Below are positions 13,717 through 19,480 of a stretch of 19,480 nt of DNA, piece after piece (position 1 is the first letter of the stretch; each line of letters starts with the position of its first letter). The DNA is taken from the NCBI GenBank assembly GCA_902469965.1, contig CABREP010000045.1, positions 1 through 19,480 on the forward strand. The letters are read 5' to 3'. The notes beneath the pieces are model-generated. The model ran no database searches and was not told the DNA's origin. It saw only the letters and a list, made by a program, of their open reading frames with translations. The stretch comes from Egerieimonas sp900552095 (GTDB lineage: Bacteria > Bacillota > Clostridia > Lachnospirales > Lachnospiraceae). Made by a program: the position numbers and the translations under genes.

Positions 13717-14460
13717 TTAAATCATCCGTTCTAAAATTTCCAGACTTCTGAAGGGCCGGTCAATATAATTTTTCACACAGGCTCCCACCAGATGATCCAC
13801 TTCCTCCAGCACCTCGGGAGTCACCGTAAAGCGGAAGAGCTTTTCCACCGGGGAGGCCGTAATATACTGCAGCGTGTAGAGGGCTGACTCCGATATTCTC
13901 TGCACTCCCCGCTCTTTCTCCGAACAGGTGCTGCAGAGAACGCCGCCCCGGTGAAAACTAAGTCCCGTCAGATTCTCTTTTGTTCCACAGGAAGCGCACC
14001 CGAACAGCTGCGGATACTCCCCGTTGATCACCATTGCTTTCCATTCATAGATCCGGCGCACCAGCACCGGAGAAAAGCTGGGATTCAGAAGGCTCTTTAA
14101 GGACACATACAGCAGATTCACCATATCGCCCTCTTCATTTCCCTCTCTTGTATAATAGTCTGCGAATTCCAGAAAATAGAAACCATAATAGACGCCTGGC
14201 AGTTCTGCCGCCAGCTCCGTAAAGTAATTCCTCACATTCGCCTGCACCAGATTATATGCCGTGCGTCCTTCATAGACCTGGAAATAGCCAAAGACAAAGG
14301 GATTCGTGGCAGCCAGAAGCGGGCTGTTCTGCCTGCGGGCGCCCCGGGCAAAAGCTGTGATCTTTCCCCTCTCTCTCGTCAGCAGTACAACCCTTCTGTC
14401 TGATTCCCCCACCGGGGCGGCAAAAAGCACCACCCCGGTCACCGTTGTCTTCTCACTCAT
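13717..14460 (-). CDS. recO: DNA repair protein RecO
   Basis: This 247-residue RecO helps load RecA on single-stranded DNA together with RecR. The N-terminal OB fold (about 1-80) shows TTVTGVVLFAAPVGESDRRV and the family's RGKITAFARGARR. The C-terminal half carries a zinc site with C155-x2-C158 (CASC) and C176-x2-C179 (CSTC). The length is typical. It starts 2 bases after the era stop, so the two are translationally linked, a frequent pairing in Firmicutes. Confidence 0.96.
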   Translation of the reverse strand: MSEKTTVTGVVLFAAPVGESDRRVVLLTRERGKITAFARGARRQNSPLLAATNPFVFGYFQVYEGRTAYNLVQANVRNYFTELAAELPGVYYGFYFLEFADYYTREGNEEGDMVNLLYVSLKSLLNPSFSPVLVRRIYEWKAMVINGEYPQLFGCASCGTKENLTGLSFHRGGVLCSTCSEKERGVQRISESALYTLQYITASPVEKLFRFTVTPEVLEEVDHLVGACVKNYIDRPFRSLEILERMI

Positions 14461-14462
14461 CG

Positions 14463-15368
14463 CTAGATTTCCTTCTTATTGTATCCAAAATTTTTCATCT
14501 GGATATCATTGTCCCGCCAGTCTTTGCGCACCTTCACCCAGATTTTTAAATTGACCCGTTCTTCCAGCATCTGTTCAATCTCATAGCGCGCATTTGTGCC
14601 GATCTTTTTCAGCATGGCTCCCTGCTTCCCGATGATAATTCCTTTGTGGGAATCTCTCTCACAAATAATTGTCGCCTCAATATCGCAGATATTTCCTCTT
14701 TTCCTCTCTCTCATCCGTTCTATCGTCACAGCGATCCCATGGGGAATCTCTTCGTCCAGCGCATGGAGCGCCTTTTCCCGGATGATCTCAGCCACAATCT
14801 GTCTCTGAGGCTGATCCGTCACTGTATCCTCGTCATAAAACTGGGGGCCTTCCGGAAGATAGCGGAAAATCGTATCGATCAGATCCTCCATATTCTGTCC
14901 CCGCAGTGCTGAGGTGGGCACAATCTCCCGGAAATCATACAGCTTCCGGTACGCATCAATTACCGCCAGAATCTCTTCCTTCTTGATCGTATCTACTTTA
15001 TTAATCACCAGAATCACCGGTTTTTTCGTCTTCTCCAGCTGCTCTGCAATGTACTTTTCCCCCGGCCCTATATAAGTGGAGGCTTCCACCAGCCACAGGA
15101 TCACATCCACATCTTCCAGGGTTTTCTGCGCCACATTGACCATATATTCCCCCAGCTTGTTCTTTGCTTTGTGGATTCCCGGGGTATCCTGAAAAATAAT
15201 CTGTCCCTGTTCACAGGTATAAACCGTCTGAATGCGGTTCCGGGTCGTCTGCGGTTTCTTGGAAGTAATCGCTATCTTCTGTCCGATCAGCCGGTTCATA
15301 AGTGTGGACTTGCCCACATTGGGGCGTCCGATAATCGCTGCAAATCCTGATTTATATGCTCTTTCCAT
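14463..15368 (-). CDS. era: GTPase Era
   Basis: This 301-residue Era binds 16S rRNA and assists 30S ribosome assembly. The GTP-binding boxes are G1 GRPNVGKST (14-22), a TT in the switch I region (41-42), G3 DTPG (61-64), G4 NKVD (123-126) and the SAL motif of G5 (153-155). The C-terminal KH domain has the loop GKQG (247-250) and ends in NLKIWVKVRKDWRDN. It lies 9 bases after the M16 peptidase gene and 2 before recO, which makes a tight three-gene unit. Confidence 0.98.
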   Translation of the reverse strand: MERAYKSGFAAIIGRPNVGKSTLMNRLIGQKIAITSKKPQTTRNRIQTVYTCEQGQIIFQDTPGIHKAKNKLGEYMVNVAQKTLEDVDVILWLVEASTYIGPGEKYIAEQLEKTKKPVILVINKVDTIKKEEILAVIDAYRKLYDFREIVPTSALRGQNMEDLIDTIFRYLPEGPQFYDEDTVTDQPQRQIVAEIIREKALHALDEEIPHGIAVTIERMRERKRGNICDIEATIICERDSHKGIIIGKQGAMLKKIGTNARYEIEQMLEERVNLKIWVKVRKDWRDNDIQMKNFGYNKKEI

Positions 15369-15377
15369 AATACTCCT

Positions 15378-18287
15378 TTATCTTACCAGTGTCTTCACCT
15401 GGCCAAACAGTTCCCGGTTTTCCTCCACAGCACTCTCGCTTCCGATCACACAGAGATTGTTCTGAGCAACCACAGCCTCTATGGGATCTGCCAGAGCCCG
15501 AATCTCCTCCACAGAAGCATTCAGCACCTGATCTCTCTCCCTCTGCAGCATTTCCTGCGTCACTCCGCACAGATAAGCAGTCATCGACATACTTCCCCTT
15601 CCCGAGGGAGTCAGCGGAACATCCATATCACTGATCGTTCCGATCACATATTTCGTCATCTCTTCCTCGTCAGCCTGATAATTTCTCAGATATTCTGCCG
15701 CACCCCGATATACTTCCAGCGTCTTAGCCAGATTGGGATCCCGATAGGATACCAGATAACTGTCCCCGTTTCTCCGGAATCCGCTCATGCAGCCATAAGC
15801 TCCGCCCTTTACGCGGATATTGGTCCAGAGATATTCATAATTAAAGAGTACCTTCAGGATCCGGAATGCTCCCGTATAATCAAATCCTGCTTCCCGGTAA
15901 TTGCCGCTGACGGCCGCATACTGTACCTGCCCGGCCGTCTTGAATCCCTCATTTTTCTGCTCTGCCCGGAAACAAAAGCTTCCCTTTTCTACTTCATCCC
16001 GGAAAAGGACTTCCTGCAAATGCGTAAGGGGTGAGGAGAGTTTTTCATATCCGGACTCATCTGCCGTAAAGCTCACCAGCAGATTTTCCGGTCTGAAGAT
16101 CATCCGGACCAGACGTTCCAGACTGTCAAAGATTTCTTCCTTCTTCTCATCAAAATGCTGTTCCAGATCTGCCGCAAACCAGTAATAATCAATCCCCGAT
16201 GTCCTGTCCTGAAAAGCAAAGGCAGGAGAAAAATATGCGGAAGAGCGGGACATAGCTGTCACATGACCATTATCCGCCAGGCTTACTTCCAGACGGGATC
16301 TCTGGCGGGCCAGGATCTCACGCATACGTTTCTCATCCCTCACCTTTGAAGTACAGAGCATTTCCCGGATCATCCGGAACACAAACTCCAACTGGGAATA
16401 CAGACATTTGGCCTTCACGCCAAAGAACATACGGCAGCCTTTCTCTTCCTGCTCAAACACGTGCAGACCGCAGTATACCCCGCCGGAATTTGCGTGGATC
16501 TCATGGAAAAGTTCCCCATACGTATAGTGCTCCGTATCTACATATCCCAGCACTGATTTCAAAAGTCCCAAATAAGGCACCAGCTCATCCGGTATCTGCG
16601 CCGTATCAAAAAGCAGATTCAAATATGCGATCCCATTGGTATAGAGATCATGAAATACCACCGGAACTTCGGCCAGACTGCGCTCCTCATTGCAGAGCTT
16701 CACCGCTTCCCGCCGGATATCGGATCTGGACAGCCGGGGAATGCTGGCAATTGCCTCCGCAGAATCCTCTGCCTCCTGGTATGCCGTCAGCGCCTTTGTT
16801 TTCTTCACCATCTCCGCCAGTTCACTGCCGCTCATGGACTCTTTCTTCCCGGCCAGTTTTTCTTCCAGCCTGCGCTCCTGCTCTGCCGCCAGTCCTCTCC
16901 TGGGAACGGCTGCAACCAGTGCGCTGTGGGGATTATCCAGAAGGCAGTCACGGATCAGCATCTCAAAATAATTTCCCTCTGCTTTTTTCTTGAGGCTCTC
17001 ATAATGATCCAGCTGTTTTAGATATGCAAAAGGCGCATCCTCATCATACAGCCAGCTGTCCATCACATCAATCCCGTACATCAGTCCCTTGGGATAGGAA
17101 GAATAATCCGCCTCCCGAAAACGGAATTCAAAATAATTGATCCCGGCTTTCAGCGCTTTCTTATCAATCCCCTCTTCCGCCAGTTTCCGCAGCTGTTCCT
17201 CAATCACCGCCGCAAAACGGTCCTTGTCCTCAATTCTGGCATTTTTTGCCATAATAGTAAAGAACGGCTGATAAATTCCATCTTCATAAGAGCCGATCAC
17301 ATCTTTTCCCAGCCCGGCATCCAGCAGAGCCTGCTTCAGCGGCGCTCCCGGCGCATCCAGAAGGGCATACTCCAGCACCTGAAAAGCAATCCCCTTCTCC
17401 ACATCCAGACCATCTCCGGTCACCATACTGCAGGTTAAATATGTATTTTCTTCCACATCCTCCTGCTCCCCTACCGGATATTCGATGATCTTTTCTACCC
17501 GCTCTTTGAATGGTTTCTGCAGACGGATCGCGGAATCCGTTTTCTGAACCGAAAAACGGCTCAGATATTCCCGGTCCATCCAGATCAGTTTTTCCTCCAT
17601 ATCCATATCGCCATACAGATAAATATAGCTGTTGGAAGGATGATAATACCTGCGGTGGAAATCCAGAAACTGCTCGTACGTCAGATTCGGAATATATTCC
17701 GGATCTCCTCCGGATTCCACTCCGTATGCAGTGTCCGGGAAAAGAGTGTCAAAGATCCGGCGCTCCAGAAGTTCCTCCGCCGAAGAGAACACTCCCTTCA
17801 TCTCATTGTAAACTACCCCATTATATTTCAGAGGATCCTGCTCCGTCTCCAGCTGATAGTTCCAGCCCTCCTGCCGGAAGATTTCCTCCTGCTTATAAAT
17901 ATTTGGATAAAAAACCGCGTCCATATAGACATGGATCAGATTCTGAAAATCCCGGTCATTACAGCTGGCCACCGGATACATGGTCTTGTCCGGATAGGTC
18001 ATTGCATTTAAAAATGTATTCAAAGACCCTTTTACCAGTTCCACAAAAGGATCTTTCAGCGGAAACTTTTCAGACCCGCACAAAACGCTGTGCTCCAGAA
18101 TATGTGCCACTCCCGTACTGTCTGAGGGCGGGGTGCGAAAGGTGATATGAAACACCTTATTCTCATCCTGGTTTGCCAGAAGCAATACTCTGGCTCCGCT
18201 CTTTTTATGGCGGAGCAGCCATCCCTCCGACTGAATATCACCTATTTTTTCCCGCTGTAATACTTCGTATTCCTGAGGTATCTGCAT
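15378..18287 (-). CDS. M16C-family zinc metallopeptidase (presequence-protease-like)
   Basis: This 969-residue protein is about the length of full M16C enzymes, with two clam-shell halves in one chain. The inverted zinc motif HILEH (62-66) supplies two His ligands and the catalytic Glu. Glu140 in RQEGW is the likely third ligand. The second half carries the conserved substrate-binding segment GGAYG (in RVKGGAYGCMSGFR). There is no signal peptide, so it should act in the cytosol on peptides, as PreP-type relatives do. AAGGAG precedes the start. The gene lies 33 bases after the C39 peptidase gene and 9 before era, so it probably shares a transcript with both. Confidence 0.95.
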   Translation of the reverse strand: MQIPQEYEVLQREKIGDIQSEGWLLRHKKSGARVLLLANQDENKVFHITFRTPPSDSTGVAHILEHSVLCGSEKFPLKDPFVELVKGSLNTFLNAMTYPDKTMYPVASCNDRDFQNLIHVYMDAVFYPNIYKQEEIFRQEGWNYQLETEQDPLKYNGVVYNEMKGVFSSAEELLERRIFDTLFPDTAYGVESGGDPEYIPNLTYEQFLDFHRRYYHPSNSYIYLYGDMDMEEKLIWMDREYLSRFSVQKTDSAIRLQKPFKERVEKIIEYPVGEQEDVEENTYLTCSMVTGDGLDVEKGIAFQVLEYALLDAPGAPLKQALLDAGLGKDVIGSYEDGIYQPFFTIMAKNARIEDKDRFAAVIEEQLRKLAEEGIDKKALKAGINYFEFRFREADYSSYPKGLMYGIDVMDSWLYDEDAPFAYLKQLDHYESLKKKAEGNYFEMLIRDCLLDNPHSALVAAVPRRGLAAEQERRLEEKLAGKKESMSGSELAEMVKKTKALTAYQEAEDSAEAIASIPRLSRSDIRREAVKLCNEERSLAEVPVVFHDLYTNGIAYLNLLFDTAQIPDELVPYLGLLKSVLGYVDTEHYTYGELFHEIHANSGGVYCGLHVFEQEEKGCRMFFGVKAKCLYSQLEFVFRMIREMLCTSKVRDEKRMREILARQRSRLEVSLADNGHVTAMSRSSAYFSPAFAFQDRTSGIDYYWFAADLEQHFDEKKEEIFDSLERLVRMIFRPENLLVSFTADESGYEKLSSPLTHLQEVLFRDEVEKGSFCFRAEQKNEGFKTAGQVQYAAVSGNYREAGFDYTGAFRILKVLFNYEYLWTNIRVKGGAYGCMSGFRRNGDSYLVSYRDPNLAKTLEVYRGAAEYLRNYQADEEEMTKYVIGTISDMDVPLTPSGRGSMSMTAYLCGVTQEMLQRERDQVLNASVEEIRALADPIEAVVAQNNLCVIGSESAVEENRELFGQVKTLVR

Positions 18288-18320
18288 CTTCTCACTCCTT
18301 TTCTGTTTTCCTCCACTGTT

Positions 18321-19133
18321 TTACCCTCTTAAAAGAGAAACAAAATTCTGGTAATCAGCCGGTATCTCCTGAATCGTCATCGCATTTCTCCCCATCTGTT
18401 CATAAATGCGCTCAAAAGCAGACAGATCTCTCCAGATCAGACCGGCCTGGGGATCACTCACCAATACCTGATTCTGGTTCAGGTCATAACCGCAAAGCAC
18501 CATACAGTGCTCTTCCCGATAAAAATTATAGGTTCTTCCTTCATAATAGTAATGGGCATTTACCCCGCCAGGTTCCATCATATCAATGGTATTCCACACG
18601 ACCACCGGATCCCCCTGGGAAAGATAGGTCAGAAGACCTTCCATGGAAACTCCCGTCAGGTCTCTCGCAACCCGCCTGTCCCCTTTCGCCTGCAGAAAAC
18701 GATTCGCCGCCGCAGTAAGCCCGGGAGCAAAGACTCCGGCTCCGTTCTCTGTGTGCGGATCTCCCACAAAACTGGAGACAAAATTAGTTGTATCATAAGA
18801 AAGATAATGATCTGCGATCTCCGTCTTTCCCAGCGTATCATATCCCCAGTAATGAAGGAGCATGGTAAGGGCTACGGATTCACATCCTGTGGGAAGTTCC
18901 GGATTCTGCAAAATGTTCGGGACAGCCAGCACCGCAGCCGGTTCCATGGGACGCAGATACAGATAATTCCCATTTTCATCTCGCATCCAGCCCCCCTCTT
19001 CTCCGAAACTGTTCAGCAAAGCTCCATCGATCCATTTTGCATCCGGCTCCTCCGCTGACACCCGGCAGGGAAAAACGGTCAGTATAAGCAGAACCGCAAG
19101 CAGCATGCTGAGCTGTTTTTTCATCTTCTTCAT
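18321..19133 (-). CDS. Secreted C39-family-like cysteine peptidase
   Basis: This 270-residue protein has a signal peptide (1 to about 27, ending RVSA). The frame is open 49 codons further up, but AGGAG is well spaced for this ATG and the extension has no signal-like character. The fold is the papain-like peptidase C39_2 group. Gln76 and Cys84 lie in QNPELPTGCESVALTMLL, His209 in EEHCMVLCGYD, and Asp227 in VSDPQAG. These would be the oxyanion Gln and the Cys-His-Asp triad. There is no ABC transporter or bacteriocin gene nearby, so it is not a classical bacteriocin-processing C39. It is probably an extracellular peptidase of unknown substrate. The M16C peptidase follows. Confidence 0.87.
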   Translation of the reverse strand: MKKMKKQLSMLLAVLLILTVFPCRVSAEEPDAKWIDGALLNSFGEEGGWMRDENGNYLYLRPMEPAAVLAVPNILQNPELPTGCESVALTMLLHYWGYDTLGKTEIADHYLSYDTTNFVSSFVGDPHTENGAGVFAPGLTAAANRFLQAKGDRRVARDLTGVSMEGLLTYLSQGDPVVVWNTIDMMEPGGVNAHYYYEGRTYNFYREEHCMVLCGYDLNQNQVLVSDPQAGLIWRDLSAFERIYEQMGRNAMTIQEIPADYQNFVSLLRG

Positions 19134-19212
19134 TTTTTCACTCCTGATTTCACATTTCTTATAGGTTTCCCGTTTTTTACAAAAGTTATGCCATTCTCCG
19201 CCTCCGCAGAGA

Positions 19213-19233
19213 CAGGCGGCTTTGTGCCGCCTG
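19213..19233 (-). other. Perfect 8-pair hairpin in the leader of the C39 peptidase gene
   Basis: CAGGCGGC and GCCGCCTG pair around a five-base loop, within about 15 bases of the expected transcript start. The base after it is not T-rich, so it is not a terminator. It is likely a 5' stabilising stem. Confidence 0.6.
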
Positions 19234-19245
19234 GATTCTGCTTTT

Positions 19246-19251
19246 ATTATA
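19246..19251 (-). promoter_or_regulatory. Extended -10 promoter of the C39 peptidase gene
   Basis: TGGTATAAT gives a perfect -10 with the extended TGn. Seventeen bases further up, TTTCCA is a weak -35. It lies between the terminator of the upstream gene and the C39 start, about 110 bases before the ATG. Confidence 0.7.
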
Positions 19252-19324
19252 CCATAACTCCCAAACCCTGGAAAACCCATTTAATCCACAAGAATTTCCT
19301 CCGGTTTTCTGGCTTATTGCACAA

Positions 19325-19355
19325 AAATGACAGCTGCACAGGGCAGCTGCCATTT
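19325..19355 (-). terminator. Strong intrinsic terminator
   Basis: AAATGGCAGCTGC pairs with GCAGCTGTCATTT over 13 positions with one G-U, loop CCTGT, then TTTTTG on the minus strand. It ends the transcript of the partial gene at the window edge. Confidence 0.9.
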
Positions 19356-19383
19356 CTGTTTTATCTGTTTCCTGAAACAGTCC

Positions 19384-19480
19384 TTACTCCTCGTTTCCGT
19401 ACAGAGTAACCAGCTTGTTCAGGTATGCATATCTTTCTTTCGCCTCAGCCTCATTCTTAGCGAACAGTCTTGCAGCCTTC
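19384..19480 (-). CDS. C-terminal tail of a gene, possibly pyruvate:ferredoxin oxidoreductase (partial)
   Basis: Thirty-one codons are visible before TAA at 19386-19384. The tail includes AARLFAKNEAEAKERYAYLN and ends TLYGNEE. Helical tails of the form 'LF..NE.EAKERY..L..L' end many pyruvate:ferredoxin (flavodoxin) oxidoreductases of Clostridia, which make acetyl-CoA from pyruvate. That is why I suggest this identity. The piece is too short to be sure. The terminator just after the stop shows that this is a true gene end. Confidence 0.55.
   Translation of the reverse strand, partial: KAARLFAKNEAEAKERYAYLNKLVTLYGNEE

Overview
The window looks like chromosome of an anaerobic Gram-positive gut Firmicute, most likely a Lachnospiraceae-type Clostridium. 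The signs are a single-chain glycyl-tRNA synthetase, the order M16C peptidase - era - recO - lipoprotein - glyS, an L-cysteine desulfidase, strong AGGAGG-type ribosome binding sites and an XXXTGD-type wall-sorting tail. Every gene I can support lies on the minus strand, so the text below follows the direction of transcription, from high to low coordinates.

Housekeeping half (19480 to 10252). The 3' tail of a gene that may be pyruvate:ferredoxin oxidoreductase ends at a strong terminator. A promoter then drives a secreted C39-type cysteine peptidase. An M16C zinc peptidase, era and recO follow with gaps of 33, 9 and 2 bases. A near-consensus promoter after recO serves a small lipoprotein of unknown function and glyS, which ends at a terminator. 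A cysteine desulfidase (cyuA/UPF0597) follows.

Accessory half (10251 to 1). A 600-base untranslated leader carries a promoter, a structured element resembling the 5' half of a cobalamin riboswitch, an intrinsic terminator, a second hairpin, and then a clear cobalamin (B12) riboswitch. The riboswitch stands directly upstream of a 1457-residue secreted protein with Ig-like (Big_2-like), cadherin-like and PEGA-like domains, a PQQ-type beta-propeller and a C-terminal type I dockerin. Twelve bases later comes a 428-residue protein with a signal peptide, a cohesin-like domain, five Cys-repeat units and a sortase-type tail. After a large GC-rich hairpin and a possible weak terminator come a membrane-anchored protein with a C-terminal DUF4430 (transcobalamin C-terminal-like) domain, a MoxR AAA+ ATPase and a DUF58 protein that runs off the window.

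Reading of the accessory half. A secreted dockerin protein is encoded next to a wall-anchored cohesin protein, so the two are good candidates for a matched surface complex. The genes sit under a cobalamin riboswitch, and the cluster holds at least one domain of the transcobalamin C-terminal family. Together this suggests a B12-responsive cell-surface assembly, perhaps for capturing cobamides or cobamide-bearing ligands. The riboswitch, dockerin, DUF4430 and MoxR/DUF58 calls rest on motifs read directly. The cohesin call and especially the cobalamin-capture role are inference.
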